Shown: positions 1-9,756 of the stretch, piece after piece | Layout: each line of letters opens with the position of its first letter | Position numbering within the stretch: the first letter of the stretch is position 1 | Source of the DNA: Agromyces sp. S2-1-8 | GTDB taxonomy: Bacteria; Actinomycetota; Actinomycetes; Actinomycetales; Microbacteriaceae | Reading direction: 5' to 3' | Assembly (NCBI RefSeq): GCF_021129215.1 | Contig: NZ_JAJOLP010000001.1 | Coordinates: forward strand, 868,001-932,000 | DNA length: 64,000 nt | Position numbers and translations under genes: made by a program | Notes under the pieces: model-generated | Databases searched by the model: none | Told to the model about the DNA's origin: nothing | Seen by the model: only the letters and a program-made list of their open reading frames with translations

Positions 1-574
1 GCGCCGTCGCGTCGGCCGAGTCTCCGCGCTCGAGCGCGGCCTCGACCTCGGGGTACCGCCCCGAGCCGATGTTCGCGGCCGCGTAGTACGCCGCGTCGAC
101 GAGCGTCGCGTAGCTGCCGAGTCCGGAGCCGCCGCCCGAGCCCATGCCGTTGTTGAGCGGGTTGTTGCGGTTCCACCAGTTGTCGGCGCCGTTCTCCTGG
201 CGCATCCACCGCATCATGAACGTCACGTTCTCGTCGGTGAGCGGCCAGCCGCCGTCGACGATCACGAGCTTCGCCCAGTCGAGGTTGGTGCCGCCCGCGA
301 TGAGCGTCTCGGGACCCGTCGACGCGACGTACGACTCGGTCGAGACGGCGGTGGCGGATGCCTCGCCGTCGACCCGCACCGACTGGGCGGCCGCGCGGAA
401 GGAGTCGGCGGCGTCGCTCGCGGCGGCGGCCGCCTCGATCGTCGCGGGGTTCACCTGCGGGGCGAGCGACACGGTCGCGAGCAGGCCGAACACGGCGGCC
501 GTTCCGAGTACGCCGGCGAAGCGGCGGACGAATCGCCCGCCGCGAGTCGCGCCCCCGTGCCGTTCTCGCCGCAT
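1..574 (-). CDS. secreted or anchored protein of unknown function, C-terminus outside window
   Basis: The gene runs leftward from an ATG at 574-572 and stays open to the window edge, so only about 191 codons are visible. The first 45 residues have a basic, Arg-rich start, a hydrophobic core (FAGVLGTAAVFGLLATVSL) and then an Ala-rich stretch, the pattern of a signal peptide or N-terminal anchor. A conserved-looking segment around residues 115-140 is rich in Trp and Asn (MRWMRQENGADNWWNRN, then NPLNNG), which is reminiscent of lysozyme-like cell-wall enzymes, but the match is too weak for a function call. The gene diverges from the methyltransferase at 685 across 110 bp. I do not recognise the family. 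Confidence 0.6.
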   Translation of the reverse strand, partial: MRRERHGGATRGGRFVRRFAGVLGTAAVFGLLATVSLAPQVNPATIEAAAAASDAADSFRAAAQSVRVDGEASATAVSTESYVASTGPETLIAGGTNLDWAKLVIVDGGWPLTDENVTFMMRWMRQENGADNWWNRNNPLNNGMGSGGGSGLGSYATLVDAAYYAAANIGSGRYPEVEAALERGDSADATA

Positions 575-672
575 GCGGACCCGAGGGTAGCAAACCGAGC
601 CGGGTACCGCACCCAGCTTCCACCTCGCCGGCGGGCGGGCGAGCTCACGAGCGCCTCGGGACGTTCGCCGCG

Positions 673-678
673 TAGCCT
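673..678 (+). promoter_or_regulatory. -10 box (TAGCCT) for probable leaderless transcript
   Basis: TAGCCT lies six bases before the ATG at 685 and no Shine-Dalgarno sequence is visible, so transcription would start at or next to the start codon. I see no clear -35. Confidence 0.4.
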
Positions 679-684
679 TGGCTC

Positions 685-1818
685 ATGCCTCTCGACTTCG
701 GCGCGCTCCGCCGACATCCCGATGTCGAGGGGCCGGGGCTCGAAGCCGTCGACGCGGCCGATCGGCTCATCCTCGACGAGGCGGCCGGTCGTCTCGCGAA
801 GAGCGAGCCCGACGCGGTCGCCGTCATCGACGACGCGTACGGAGCGCTCGCCCTCGGCGCGGCCGATGCGATCGGCGCCGACGCCGCGCATCCCGTCCGC
901 GCGCACCAGGACCTCATCACGGGCGAACGCGCGCTCGCCGAGAACGCCGGACGACTCGGGCTCGCCGGCGCGGTCGACTCGCTGCCCCTCGCGCCCGGGC
1001 TCGTCGCCGGCGCGCGCCTCGTGCTCGCACGGCTGCCCCGCCCGCTCGACCGGCTCGACGAGGTCGCCGCGCTCGTGGCCGGCCACGCGGCATCCGGGGT
1101 CGTGTTCGTGGCGGGCGGCCGCATCAAGCACATGTCGCTCGCGATGAACGACGTGCTGCTCCGGCACTTCGAGCGCGTCGACGTCTCGCACGCGCGGCAG
1201 AAGTCGCGCGTGCTCGTCGCGTCGGGTGCCCGCACGGGGGCCGAACCCGGATGGCCCCGGCACGAGCGGCACGGCGATCTCGGCCTCGAGGTCGTCGCGC
1301 ACGGCGGCGTGTTCGCGGGTGCCGGCGTCGACATCGGCACGCGGTTCCTGCTCGGCGAGCTGGGTGCGGCGATGCCGGATGCCCCGACCGCGGTCGATCT
1401 CGCCTGCGGCACCGGTGTCGTGGCCGCGTGGCTCGCGCGCGAGCGCCCGGGTGTGCGAGTCGTCGCCACCGACCGGTCGGCCGCGGCCGCGGCATCCGCC
1501 CGTGCGACCGCCGAGGCGAACGGCGTCGGCGACCGCGTCGAGGTGACGCAGGCCGACGGGCTCGAGCGGCTCGCCGAGGCGAGCGAGCGGCTCGTGGTGC
1601 TGAACCCGCCCTTCCACAGCGACGCTGCGCTCTCGACCGGCATCGCCGCCCACCTCTTCGCCGACGCGGCGCGGGTGCTCGCGCCCGGCGGCGAGCTCTG
1701 GTGCGTCTGGAACTCGCACCTCCGCTACCGTCCGATGCTCGAGCGCACGGTGGGGCCGACCCGGCAGATCGCGCGCAACCCGAGGTTCACGGTCACGGCC
1801 TCGAGGCGCGACGGGTGA
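685..1818 (+). CDS. class I SAM-dependent methyltransferase, RsmC/RlmG-like
   Basis: The 377-residue protein has an N-terminal half (1-190) without obvious motifs and a C-terminal Rossmann methyltransferase domain. Motif I is seen as VDLACGTGVVAAW near residue 235, and the catalytic NPPF tetrapeptide sits at about 307-310. NPPF followed by a C-terminal PGGELWCVWNSHL strand is characteristic of the MTS family that methylates the N2 of guanine in rRNA (RsmC, RlmG), and the two-domain layout and length fit. The exact rRNA position cannot be read from the sequence. The stop codon overlaps the GTG start of the DUF817 gene by 4 bp, so the two are translationally coupled. Confidence 0.8.
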   Translation: MPLDFGALRRHPDVEGPGLEAVDAADRLILDEAAGRLAKSEPDAVAVIDDAYGALALGAADAIGADAAHPVRAHQDLITGERALAENAGRLGLAGAVDSLPLAPGLVAGARLVLARLPRPLDRLDEVAALVAGHAASGVVFVAGGRIKHMSLAMNDVLLRHFERVDVSHARQKSRVLVASGARTGAEPGWPRHERHGDLGLEVVAHGGVFAGAGVDIGTRFLLGELGAAMPDAPTAVDLACGTGVVAAWLARERPGVRVVATDRSAAAAASARATAEANGVGDRVEVTQADGLERLAEASERLVVLNPPFHSDAALSTGIAAHLFADAARVLAPGGELWCVWNSHLRYRPMLERTVGPTRQIARNPRFTVTASRRDG

Positions 1819-2747
1819 CGGCCGGGTCACGGCCCGGCGGCGACCCGGGTTCGGCGCACGAGCAGCAGCTCACCACGGTCGAGCGTGCCATCGACCGCGC
1901 GGCGCATCGGCTCCTCGCGGGGGCTCCCGAGCGAGGCATCCGCGCATGGCTCGTCGAATTCCTCGTCTTCGGCGCGAAGCAGGCCTGGGCGTGCGTCTTC
2001 GGGGCGGCGCTGCTCGCGGCCATCGTCGCGGCCCGCCTCTGGTACCCCGACGACGCGGTGCTCGCGCGCAACGACGCGCTCACGATCGCGGCGGTGCTGA
2101 TCCAGGTGGTCATGGTCGCGACCCGCCTCGAGACGGGACGCGAGCTGTGGGTCATCGTGCTCTTCCACCTCACCGGAACCGTGATGGAGATCTTCAAGAC
2201 CGACGTCGGCTCGTGGATGTACGCGGGCGACGGGGTGCTGCGCATCGCGGGAGTGCCGCTCTTCTCCGGGTTCATGTATGCGGCGGTGGGGTCGTACATG
2301 GTGCGCGTGTACCGGCTCTTCGACCTCGGCTTCACGCGCTATCCGCGGCGATGGATCACGGCGATCCTCGCGGCGCTGATCTACCTCAACTTCTTCGGGC
2401 ACCACTACATCGCCGACTTCCGCTGGGTGCTGCTCGCCGCCGTGGTCGTGCTGTGGTGGCCGACGGTCATGCACTTCCGCGTGTGGCGGCGCACGCCGCG
2501 GATGCCGCTGCTCGTCGCCTTCGCGCTCGTGGCGCTCTTCATCTGGTTCGCGGAGAACATCGGCACCGCGAGCGGGGCCTGGCTCTACCCCGACCAGGCA
2601 GACGGCTGGCAGCTCGTGTCGGCCTCGAAGCTCGTCTCGTGGTTCCTGCTCATGATCATCTCCGTGGTGCTCGTGACCTGGGTGTACCCGCCGCGTCCGC
2701 CCGTTCCGTCCGCGGCCCCGGTCGCGGCGGCTGGCCGGTCGGCCTGA
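1815..2747 (+). CDS. DUF817 family integral membrane protein
   Basis: I chose the GTG at 1815, which overlaps the preceding stop as GTGA; this gives 310 residues. After a soluble N-terminal 50 residues there are about eight hydrophobic helices. The segment EFLVFGAKQAWACVFGAALL and the later YLNFFGHHYIADFRWVL are typical of the DUF817 (YoaT-like) family, whose function is unknown. The C-terminus is Pro/Ala-rich. Coupling to the rRNA-type methyltransferase is probably co-transcription rather than a shared pathway. Two short hairpins follow the stop (arms GATCTC at 2755 and GTCTG at 2783), which may end the transcript or belong to the leader of the next gene. Confidence 0.8.
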   Translation: MTAGSRPGGDPGSAHEQQLTTVERAIDRAAHRLLAGAPERGIRAWLVEFLVFGAKQAWACVFGAALLAAIVAARLWYPDDAVLARNDALTIAAVLIQVVMVATRLETGRELWVIVLFHLTGTVMEIFKTDVGSWMYAGDGVLRIAGVPLFSGFMYAAVGSYMVRVYRLFDLGFTRYPRRWITAILAALIYLNFFGHHYIADFRWVLLAAVVVLWWPTVMHFRVWRRTPRMPLLVAFALVALFIWFAENIGTASGAWLYPDQADGWQLVSASKLVSWFLLMIISVVLVTWVYPPRPPVPSAAPVAAAGRSA

Positions 2748-2870
2748 TCCGACCGATCTCCGTCTGAGATCCCGGACGATCTGTCTGCATCTCCAGACAC
2801 GAGCCGTCGTGCGACGGTCGTGCGGCGGCGTCGCATGGGGTGTCGTTGAAGGGCGGCGCGAACGTGCGGC

Positions 2871-5603
2871 ATGCGGAGGACGAGGGAGTTCGGAGTGGCA
2901 GCGGCGGAATCCGGAGTGGCGGCGCCCGCCGGGATCCCGTCGAGCGCCTGGCGGCTCCGCAGCGACGTGTGGGAATACCTCGGCCATGTCGTCAGGCAGT
3001 CCGTCGCGGGGCCGGCGGACGCGGTCGGTCCCCTCGCGGAACCCGGTGAACTCGACGTGGCCGGCGAGTTCGCGCGGCTGCTGCCGGTGCTCGAGGCCCT
3101 CGAGGGGTACTGGGCGATCCCCGGGGTCGATGCCGTCCGCACGCTGCGAGAGCTGATCGAGCGAGGCGACCTGGCCGCCGCCGCGGCGCACCTCGACGAC
3201 GTGGCTCCGCGATCGTGGTTCCCGCGGCCGGCCGGCGAGGAGCCCGAGTCGGGCGCAGCCGAGACCGTCGCCGCGCCGCACGTGTTCCAGGTGCTCGTCG
3301 TCGGCAACGACGGCGACGAGGCCGAGGCCGCGATGCGGGCGTCGCTCGGCTCGCAGCGCCGTCCGTCAGATCGCCTCGCCTATGAACTCGTCTTCGTGCA
3401 GAACGTCGAGGATGCGCTCGCCGCCGTGCTCGTGAACCCCGAGCTCCAGGCCTGCGTCATCCGGCCGGGGTTCGGGTGGCGCACCGACCGGCCGCTGAGC
3501 CGCGACCTGCGCGCGTTCATCGACGGCCACCTCGGCGGCGCGCGGCCGGCGAGCCCGATCGACCGCATCACCATGCTGGCCGAGCAGCTCTCGGCGCTGC
3601 GGCCCGAGCTCGACCTCTACCTCGTCGCGGGGGTGTCGATCGAGCGACTGGCGCACGAGCTCACGAGCCGGTTCCGGCGCATCTTCCGCACGCAGGACGC
3701 GATGGAGCTGCACCTGACCCTGCTCGCCGGGGTCGCCGAGCGGTACGAGGCGCCGTTCTTCCACGCCCTGCAGGAGTACAGCCGCCGCCCGACCGGTGCG
3801 TTCCACGCGTTGCCCGTCTCGCGCGGCGCCTCGGTGCTCGACTCGCGCTGGGTCGGCGACTTCGCCGACTTCTACGGCATGAACCTCTTCCTCGCCGAGA
3901 CCTCGGCCACATCGGGCGGGCTCGACTCGCTGCTCGATCCGAGCGGATCGCTGCGGCGGGCGCAGGCCGCGGCGGCGCGGGCGTTCGGATCGCGCAAGAC
4001 CGTGTTCGTCACGAACGGCACGTCGACCGCGAACAAGATCGTGCACCAGTCGATCGTGAAGCCCGGCGATGTCGTGCTCGTCGACCGCAACTGCCACAAG
4101 TCGCATCACTACGCGCTCATGCTCGCGGGGGCGCGGGTCGCCTACCTCGACGCGTACCCGCTCGACGAGTTCTCGTTCTACGGCGCGGTGCCGCTCGAGA
4201 CGATCAAGTCGACGCTGCTCGCCTACCGCAGGGCGGGCCGGCTCGACGAGGTCAAGATGGTCGCGCTCACGAACTGCACGTTCGACGGCATCGTCTACGA
4301 CCCCGCCCGGGTGATGGAGGAGTGCCTCGCGATCAAGCCCGACCTCGTCTTCCTCTGGGACGAGGCGTGGTTCGCGTTCGCGGCGTTCCACCCGGTGTAC
4401 CGACGCCGCACGGCGATGGCCGCGGCGCGAGAGCTCGGCCGCGCGTTCGCCGACCCCGACCGCCGGGCGGCGTACGACGCGCAGCAGCGCGAGCTGGCCG
4501 CCGAGCCGGACGCCGAGCGCGCGATGCTCGAGCGCCGGCTGCTCGCCGACCCGTCGCGGGCCCGGCTGCGCGTCTACGCCACGCAGTCGACGCACAAGAC
4601 GCTCACCGCGCTGCGGCAGGGGTCGATGATCCACATCCACGACGAGGACTTCGCGGCATCGAACGCCGAGGACTTCCACGAGGCGTACATGACGCACACC
4701 TCGACGTCGCCGAACTACCAGATCCTCGCGTCGCTCGACGTCGGCCGCCGGCAGGTCGAGCTCGAGGGCTACGCCCTCGTGCAGCGCCAGGCCGACCTCG
4801 CCGTGCACATCGGTCACGCCGTCGCCCGCCACCCGCTGCTGCGCAAGCGCTTCCGCATCCTGAGCACCCTCGACCTCGTACCGCAGCGGCACCGCGAGAC
4901 CGACCGGCCGATGCCCCTGCGCGACGGGCTCGCCGACATGGCCGAGGCCTGGCGGCGCGACGAGTTCGTCGTCGACCCGAGCCGGCTGACGCTCCACATC
5001 GGGCTCACGGGCATCGACGGCGACACGTTCAAGCACGAGCACCTCATGGACCGGTACGGCATCCAGGTCAACAAGACCTCGCGCAACACCGTGCTCCTGA
5101 TGACGAACATCGGCACGTCGCGCAGCGCCGTCGCGTACCTCGTCGAGGTGCTCGTGAAGATCGCGACCGAGCTCGAGCACGAGTCCCGCCCGTCCGGCGG
5201 TCGCGGGGGCGTCGCCCGATCCGAACGGCGCGGCCCCGCGACGCCGCCGCTGCCCGACTTCAGCCGGTTCGCCGATCGCTTCCGCGCCGCCGGCGACCTT
5301 CCCGACGGCGACCTGCGCGCCGCGTACTTCATGAGCTACTCGGATGACGCGTGCGAGTACCTCTCGCCGGCCGAGGTGCGCCGCCGGATCGCCGACGGCG
5401 CCGAGGCGATCTCGGCGGGCTTCGTCACCCCGTACCCGCCCGGCTTCCCCGTGCTCGTGCCGGGGCAGGTCATCACCGAGCAGACGCTCGCGTTCATGGA
5501 CGCCCTCGACACCCGCGAGATCCACGGGTTCGACCGCCGGCTCGGCTACCGCGTCCTCATCGAGCCGACCATTCCCGCACACCAGTTCGAAGGAGAATCG
5601 TGA
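2871..5603 (+). CDS. Orn/Lys/Arg decarboxylase (fold-type I PLP enzyme), long form
   Basis: This 910-residue PLP enzyme belongs to the ornithine/lysine/arginine decarboxylase family. The PLP lysine is K576 in [15 protein letters not shown], and the upstream [14 protein letters not shown] (phosphate and ring contacts) and [12 protein letters not shown] (Asp that pairs with the pyridine nitrogen) segments are intact. An N-terminal region (1-300) includes the wing/receiver-like domain of the bacterial inducible decarboxylases, and a C-terminal domain ends with [14 protein letters not shown]. Proteobacterial LdcI/AdiA/SpeF enzymes are about 710-760 residues; the extra length comes from the N-terminus and from a charged insert just before the PLP lysine (about 525-565). 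Start: the ATG at 2871 or the in-frame GTG at 2895, which has GAGGGAG just upstream. The stop overlaps the permease start by 4 bp, pointing to a substrate-product transport pair. Substrate unknown. Confidence 0.85.
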   Translation: MRRTREFGVAAAESGVAAPAGIPSSAWRLRSDVWEYLGHVVRQSVAGPADAVGPLAEPGELDVAGEFARLLPVLEALEGYWAIPGVDAVRTLRELIERGDLAAAAAHLDDVAPRSWFPRPAGEEPESGAAETVAAPHVFQVLVVGNDGDEAEAAMRASLGSQRRPSDRLAYELVFVQNVEDALAAVLVNPELQACVIRPGFGWRTDRPLSRDLRAFIDGHLGGARPASPIDRITMLAEQLSALRPELDLYLVAGVSIERLAHELTSRFRRIFRTQDAMELHLTLLAGVAERYEAPFFHALQEYSRRPTGAFHALPVSRGASVLDSRWVGDFADFYGMNLFLAETSATSGGLDSLLDPSGSLRRAQAAAARAFGSRKTVFVTNGTSTANKIVHQSIVKPGDVVLVDRNCHKSHHYALMLAGARVAYLDAYPLDEFSFYGAVPLETIKSTLLAYRRAGRLDEVKMVALTNCTFDGIVYDPARVMEECLAIKPDLVFLWDEAWFAFAAFHPVYRRRTAMAAARELGRAFADPDRRAAYDAQQRELAAEPDAERAMLERRLLADPSRARLRVYATQSTHKTLTALRQGSMIHIHDEDFAASNAEDFHEAYMTHTSTSPNYQILASLDVGRRQVELEGYALVQRQADLAVHIGHAVARHPLLRKRFRILSTLDLVPQRHRETDRPMPLRDGLADMAEAWRRDEFVVDPSRLTLHIGLTGIDGDTFKHEHLMDRYGIQVNKTSRNTVLLMTNIGTSRSAVAYLVEVLVKIATELEHESRPSGGRGGVARSERRGPATPPLPDFSRFADRFRAAGDLPDGDLRAAYFMSYSDDACEYLSPAEVRRRIADGAEAISAGFVTPYPPGFPVLVPGQVITEQTLAFMDALDTREIHGFDRRLGYRVLIEPTIPAHQFEGES

Positions 5604-7063
5604 GCACCACGGAGACCCAGGGCAGCCTGCGGCGCGGATTGAGCGCGCGCCACATCCGCTTCATCGCGCTCGGCTCGGCGATCGGCACCGGCCTCTTCTA
5701 CGGCTCGTCCGCGGCGATCCAGGCGGCCGGCCCGGCCGTGCTGCTCGCCTACACGATCGGCGGCGCGGTGATCTTCATCGTCATGCGCGCACTCGGCGAG
5801 ATGGCGGTGCGCCACCCGGTGGCCGGCTCGTTCGGACAGTACGCCTCCCGCTACGTCGGCCCCTTCGCGGGATTCCTCACCGGGTGGACCTACACGTTCG
5901 AGATGTTCGTCGTCGCGCTCGCCGACGTCACCGCGTTCGGCGTCTACATGGGCTTCTGGTTCCCCGACGTCGAGCGCTGGGTGTGGATCCTCGCGATCGT
6001 CTTCGTCATCGCGGCGGTCAACCTCGCGAGCGTGAAGGTGTTCGGCGAGCTCGAGTTCTGGTTCTCGCTCATCAAGATCACGGCCATCGTCGCGATGATC
6101 GCGGGCGGCATCGCCATCATCGTCTTCGGGCTCGCGAACCAGTCGGAGCACGCGGCGGGGGTGCAGAACCTCTTCGTCGACGGCTTCGCACCGCACGGGG
6201 TGTGGGGCATCCTGGCGTCGCTCACGATCGTCATGTTCGCCTTCGGCGGCACCGAGGTGATCGGCATCACGGCGGGCGAGGCGCAGGACCCGAAGAAGGT
6301 GCTCCCGAAGGCCATCAACTCGGTGCCCGTGCGCATCCTGCTGTTCTACGTGCTCACGCTCACGGTCATCATGATGCTGCAGCCGTGGACCACGATCGAC
6401 GGCAGCGCGAGCCCGTTCGTCTCGATCTTCGACGGCCTGGGCCTCACCGGCGCGGCCCACGTGCTCAACGCGGTCGTCGTCACGGCGGCGCTCTCGGCCA
6501 TCAACGCCGACATCTTCGGGGCCGGGCGCATGCTGCACGGTCTCGCCGAGCAGGGTCACGCGCCGAAGGCGTTCCAGCGCACCACCCGCAACGGCGTGCC
6601 GTTCATGACGGTGCTGGCGATGGTCGGCGCGCTCCTCGTCGGCGTCGTGCTGAACATCTGGTTCCACGACCAGATCTTCTTCCTCATCGCCGCGCTCGCG
6701 ACCTTCGCGACCGTCGTCGTCTGGCTCATGATCCTCGTGTCGCACCTCCGCATGAAGCGCGAGATCGCGCGCGAGCGCTGGCTCCCCTCGGAGTTCCCGA
6801 TGCCGTTCTACCCCGTCGCCGCATGGGTCGCGCTCGGCGTCATCGGCCTCGTGATCGTGCTCATCGGCGTCATGCCCGAGTCGCGGCCGGCGCTCGTCGT
6901 GGGCGTCGTGTGGCTCGCCGTGCTCGCCGTCTGCTATCTCGTCCTCGTGCGCGGCGCCGGTCGCCGGCGCGTCGAGCTCGTCGACGAGACGGCTGCGGTC
7001 CCGGTCGTGGGCGACGGTCCGCCCGCGGTCGAGTACGAGGACGCTGCGCGCCCCGGCGAGTAG
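5600..7063 (+). CDS. APC superfamily amino acid permease (AAT type)
   Basis: The GTG start at 5600 overlaps the decarboxylase stop (GTGA) and follows AAGGAGA, so it is well supported; the product is 487 residues. The opening [20 protein letters not shown] is the signature first helix of the amino acid transporter (AAT) branch of APC permeases, related to GABA, proline and lysine permeases. Twelve membrane spans can be counted, followed by a hydrophilic acidic tail of about 40 residues. Its coupling to the decarboxylase suggests uptake of the amino acid substrate or amino acid/amine antiport, as in acid-resistance and polyamine systems (inference by analogy with CadB/PotE, which belong to a different APC branch). 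Confidence 0.85.
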   Translation: MSTTETQGSLRRGLSARHIRFIALGSAIGTGLFYGSSAAIQAAGPAVLLAYTIGGAVIFIVMRALGEMAVRHPVAGSFGQYASRYVGPFAGFLTGWTYTFEMFVVALADVTAFGVYMGFWFPDVERWVWILAIVFVIAAVNLASVKVFGELEFWFSLIKITAIVAMIAGGIAIIVFGLANQSEHAAGVQNLFVDGFAPHGVWGILASLTIVMFAFGGTEVIGITAGEAQDPKKVLPKAINSVPVRILLFYVLTLTVIMMLQPWTTIDGSASPFVSIFDGLGLTGAAHVLNAVVVTAALSAINADIFGAGRMLHGLAEQGHAPKAFQRTTRNGVPFMTVLAMVGALLVGVVLNIWFHDQIFFLIAALATFATVVVWLMILVSHLRMKREIARERWLPSEFPMPFYPVAAWVALGVIGLVIVLIGVMPESRPALVVGVVWLAVLAVCYLVLVRGAGRRRVELVDETAAVPVVGDGPPAVEYEDAARPGE

Positions 7064-7125
7064 CGCGCCGCGCGCCGGGCGACACCCCGCTACTCGACCG
7101 ACGGAAATCGTGTCAGGCTGGAGGG

Positions 7126-7416
7126 GTGACCGACATCCTCGAAGCACACGACCTCGACCAGGCCGCGCAGGGCGCCGCCGCGGTGCCGTGGCGCGTCATC
7201 GTGTGGGACGATCCGGTCAACCTCATGAGCTACGTGAGCTACGTCTTCCGCAGCTACTTCGGCTACCCGCGCGACGAGGCCGAGCGGCTCATGCTGCGCG
7301 TGCACACCGAAGGCCGCGCGGTGGTCGCCTCCGGCAACCGCGAGGCGATGGAGCACCACGTTCACGCGATGCACGGCTACGGGCTGCAGGCCACGGTCGC
7401 GAGGGGCGACACGTGA
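7126..7416 (+). CDS. clpS: ATP-dependent Clp protease adaptor ClpS
   Basis: The 96-residue protein is an almost complete ClpS core. It shows [20 protein letters not shown], matching the DDxxN N-degron pocket loop, and [14 protein letters not shown] with the conserved pocket histidine. The product binds proteins that carry bulky hydrophobic N-terminal residues and hands them to the ClpC(A)P protease. The N-terminal 20 residues form the flexible extension. The start is GTG at 7126, preceded by GGAGG at 7120-7124 with very short spacing. It overlaps the DUF2017 gene by 4 bp, a neighbourhood conserved in actinobacteria. Confidence 0.95.
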   Translation: MTDILEAHDLDQAAQGAAAVPWRVIVWDDPVNLMSYVSYVFRSYFGYPRDEAERLMLRVHTEGRAVVASGNREAMEHHVHAMHGYGLQATVARGDT

Positions 7417-7946
7417 TCGTCGCGGGCCTCGGCGGGGGAGAGGGCGTCCGGCTCGTGCTCGAGTCGGAGGAGGCGATGCTGCTCTCCGAGCTCGCCGACC
7501 AAGTCGACTCGGTGCTGCTGCTCGGCGAGCCGAGCGACCCGGCGCTCGGCCGCCTGCTGCCGAGCGCCTACCCCGACGACGCCGAGGCCTCGGCCGAGTT
7601 CAGCCGCTACACGCGCGAGAGCCTCGTCGACGGCAAGCGCCAGGCCGCGCAGCGGGTGCGCGACGCCACCGCGGTCCAGGGCGACGGCATCGTGCAGATC
7701 GAGCTCGACCAGTCCGAGGCGTGGGGCTGGCTGACGTTCCTCACCGACCTCCGCCTCATCCTCGCCGAACGCGTCGGCGCGGCCGGCGACGACGCCGACG
7801 ACGAGCCCGGCGACCTCGCCGCGGTCGACGACGAGAGCGGGGCCGCGGCGTCCGAGACCCGCGACGACTACCTGCGCGCGGCGTACGAATGGGCCGGCTT
7901 CGTGCAGGGCTCGATGCTCGAGGTGCTCGACCCGACCGACCGCTGA
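7413..7946 (+). CDS. DUF2017 family protein, clpS-linked
   Basis: The GTG at 7413 overlaps the clpS stop (GTGA). The 177-residue product is acidic and soluble. It has an opening beta-hairpin ([18 protein letters not shown]), a helical middle with [17 protein letters not shown], a segment [19 protein letters not shown] and an Asp-rich linker (about 130-150). This is the DUF2017 pattern, a family that almost always follows clpS in actinobacteria and has no established function. Conserved coupling suggests a role in N-degron delivery or Clp control, but that is inference. Confidence 0.85.
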   Translation: MIVAGLGGGEGVRLVLESEEAMLLSELADQVDSVLLLGEPSDPALGRLLPSAYPDDAEASAEFSRYTRESLVDGKRQAAQRVRDATAVQGDGIVQIELDQSEAWGWLTFLTDLRLILAERVGAAGDDADDEPGDLAAVDDESGAAASETRDDYLRAAYEWAGFVQGSMLEVLDPTDR

Positions 7947-8048
7947 CCGACCCGAGCGCGCCGCCCCGCCATCACGGTCGGCGCGCCGGTCTGCGGCAGG
8001 ATGGGCAGCGACGCGCCCGCCGGGCGCCGATCGAGCGAGGGAGTCGCA

Positions 8049-9185
8049 GTGAGGGAAGCATCGTCGTGGCGCCGGGTGTTCGCCCGCCCGACCGAGTCGG
8101 CGGAGTCGGTCGAGAGCTTCGCGCTCGTCATCGGCACGATCGCGTTCGTCGTCGGAATCGTCGTCGCGACGCCGCTCTTCTGGGGCCGTGACCTCGCGAT
8201 CTCGGGCGACGGCTCGCTCGGCGAGTTCGCGGCGCTCGCCGGCGCCCTCGTCGCCGGCGCGTCGTTCGTCGTCTCCCGGGTGCTCGTGCGCCGCGACCTC
8301 GCGCGCGGGACCGACCCGTTCGAAGTGCCGGGCGCCCGCCTGCACTGGTTCGACATCGTCGCGCTCGGCGTCGCGAACGCGGTCATCGCCCTGCTCGTCT
8401 GGCTCGGCCTCGCGAACATCCTCGAGCGCAGCTTCATCGGCGCCGTCGTCTTCACGCTGCCCGCGATCGCCCTCGCGGGCGTCGCCCTCGCCCTCAGCGC
8501 CTACGTCGGCTTCCTGAGCGGCGCGAACCTCACGCCGAGCCTCCTGTCGCTCGTGCTCGCCGTGTTCCTCGTGGTCGGCGTCATCGCCTCGATGCTGAGT
8601 GCGAGCGACCCGCTGTGGTGGCAGAAGAACCTCTCGGCGCTCGGCATGACCGACGACGTCTCGGCGTTCGCCTTCAACCTCACGCTCGTCATCGCCGGCG
8701 TCATCGTCACGACGATCGCCCGCTACGGCACGACCTCGCTGCCGGTCGAGACCGCGGTCGACCAGCGCCGGCGCCGCACCGTGCGGGTGCTGCTCGTCGT
8801 GATCGGCATCTTCCTCGCCTGCGTCGGCATCTTCCACGTCGACGACTTCTTCATCGTGCACAACTCGGTCGCGACCGGAATGGCCGTCGCCTTCGCGGTC
8901 CTCGTCTTCGCGCTCGCCCGGCTCGTTCCGCCGATGCCGAAGGCGTTCGTCGTGCTCGGGTACGTGTACGTCGCGGTGATCGTCGTGCTCGGCGTGTTCT
9001 TCGCGATCGGCTACTACAACCTCACCGCGGTCGAGCTCGTCGCGGCCGTGCTCATCTTCAGCTGGATCATCGTGTTCCTCCGCAACGTCGGTGCGATCCG
9101 TCAGCGCGACGCCGGGCGCGCGGCGGGCGCCGGTGATGACGACGCGGATGTCGCGGCCGGCGCGTCCGCGACGGCAGGGGCCTGA
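8049..9185 (+). CDS. multi-pass membrane protein, DUF998-like
   Basis: I chose the GTG at 8049, which follows GAGCGAGGGAG by about seven bases; the product is 378 residues. It has roughly ten hydrophobic helices arranged as a four-helix N-terminal part and a six-helix C-terminal part. In the second part, SDPLWWQKNLSALGMTDD sits in an extracytoplasmic loop before a helix, which resembles the DUF998 signature. No catalytic or transport motif is visible. The C-terminal 30 residues are Gly/Ala/Asp-rich. It ends at a strong terminator shared with the convergent SHOCT gene. Confidence 0.6.
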   Translation: MREASSWRRVFARPTESAESVESFALVIGTIAFVVGIVVATPLFWGRDLAISGDGSLGEFAALAGALVAGASFVVSRVLVRRDLARGTDPFEVPGARLHWFDIVALGVANAVIALLVWLGLANILERSFIGAVVFTLPAIALAGVALALSAYVGFLSGANLTPSLLSLVLAVFLVVGVIASMLSASDPLWWQKNLSALGMTDDVSAFAFNLTLVIAGVIVTTIARYGTTSLPVETAVDQRRRRTVRVLLVVIGIFLACVGIFHVDDFFIVHNSVATGMAVAFAVLVFALARLVPPMPKAFVVLGYVYVAVIVVLGVFFAIGYYNLTAVELVAAVLIFSWIIVFLRNVGAIRQRDAGRAAGAGDDDADVAAGASATAGA

Positions 9186-9208
9186 CCGGACGGACCGGAC
9201 ACGGGACG

Positions 9209-9246
9209 CGAACGGGCCGGATGCCACGAGGCATCCGGCCCGTTCG
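9209..9246. terminator. bidirectional intrinsic terminator
   Basis: A perfect 17-bp inverted repeat (arms 9209-9225 and 9230-9246, loop ACGA) sits between the convergent genes ending at 9185 and 9269. There is no U-tract, as is usual in actinobacteria. The arms contain the recurrent GGATGCC motif. Confidence 0.85.
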
Positions 9247-9268
9247 ACGGAACGTCGGGCGCTGTCGC

Positions 9269-9661
9269 TTACGCGAGCGCCTTCGCCTTGAGGGCGTCGT
9301 ACTCGGCCTGGGTGATGGTGCCGGCGTCGAGCAGCGCCTTGGCCTTGGCGATCTCGTCGGACGCGCTCGCCGAGGTGCCGGCGGTCTGGCGGATGTAGGC
9401 GTCGGCGGCCTGCTGGGCTGCCTCGGCGTCGCGCGCCGAGCGCTCGGCCATGCCCTTGCCGCGGGCGATCAGGTAGATCAGCGCGGTGAGGAACGGGACG
9501 AAGATCAGGAAGATGATCCAGAACGCCTTCGCCCAGCCGTTCAGCTTCGAGTCGCGGAACAGGTCACCGATGATCGCGAAGAGCGCGAACAGGTAGGCGA
9601 TGAACGCGAACGCCCAGAAGAACCACCAGATCAGGTCCCAGAAGTTGTTCCAGAAATTCAT
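9269..9661 (-). CDS. membrane protein with PLDc_N-type region and C-terminal SHOCT domain
   Basis: The 130-residue protein opens with an aromatic-rich segment (MNFWNNFWDLIWWFFWAFAF) and two membrane helices up to about residue 70. The WAKAFWIIFLIFVPFLTALIY helix pair resembles the PLDc_N (cardiolipin synthase N-terminal) module without any phospholipase domain. After a charged linker come the SHOCT residues (about 102-130: AKAKALLDAGTITQAEYDAL), a short helical-hairpin oligomerisation module. Such small proteins are widespread in actinobacteria and of unknown role, possibly membrane-stress related. An AAAGG ribosome site lies about 12 bases upstream, and a structured leader (9692-9756) precedes it. 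Confidence 0.8.
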   Translation of the reverse strand: MNFWNNFWDLIWWFFWAFAFIAYLFALFAIIGDLFRDSKLNGWAKAFWIIFLIFVPFLTALIYLIARGKGMAERSARDAEAAQQAADAYIRQTAGTSASASDEIAKAKALLDAGTITQAEYDALKAKALA

Positions 9662-9691
9662 GTGCTGCGTGCCTTTCGATTACGAGGTGAG

Positions 9692-9756
9692 GCATCGCCG
9701 GATGCGACGCCGGGAAGCCCCGTCTCAGTAACGGCATCGCCTGTGCAGGCGGTGCC
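9692..9756 (-). promoter_or_regulatory. structured 5' leader: three consecutive stem-loops
   Basis: Reading toward the gene that starts at 9661, three stem-loops follow one another: a 10-bp stem with one wobble at 9756-9733 (loop GUGC-type), a 7-bp stem with a bulge at 9724-9706, and a 5-bp GCATC/GATGC stem at 9705-9692. A -10-like TATTGT lies farther upstream, around 9793-9788, so the leader would be about 120 nt. The region lies between divergent genes, where a simple terminator has no job, so a regulatory RNA or a translation-control leader is possible. I cannot match it to a known riboswitch class. Confidence 0.35.

Noticed and set aside
1..574. A prophage or phage-lysin remnant at the left edge
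   Set aside because: Only one gene is visible and nothing phage-like surrounds it.
2748..2870. Riboswitch or attenuator before the decarboxylase
   Set aside because: The two hairpins are short (5-6 bp stems) with no conserved core, so I did not list them as a separate feature.
9692..9756. Known riboswitch (fluoride, c-di-AMP, guanidine)
   Set aside because: I could not match the conserved core nucleotides of any class, so it is listed only as a candidate structured leader.
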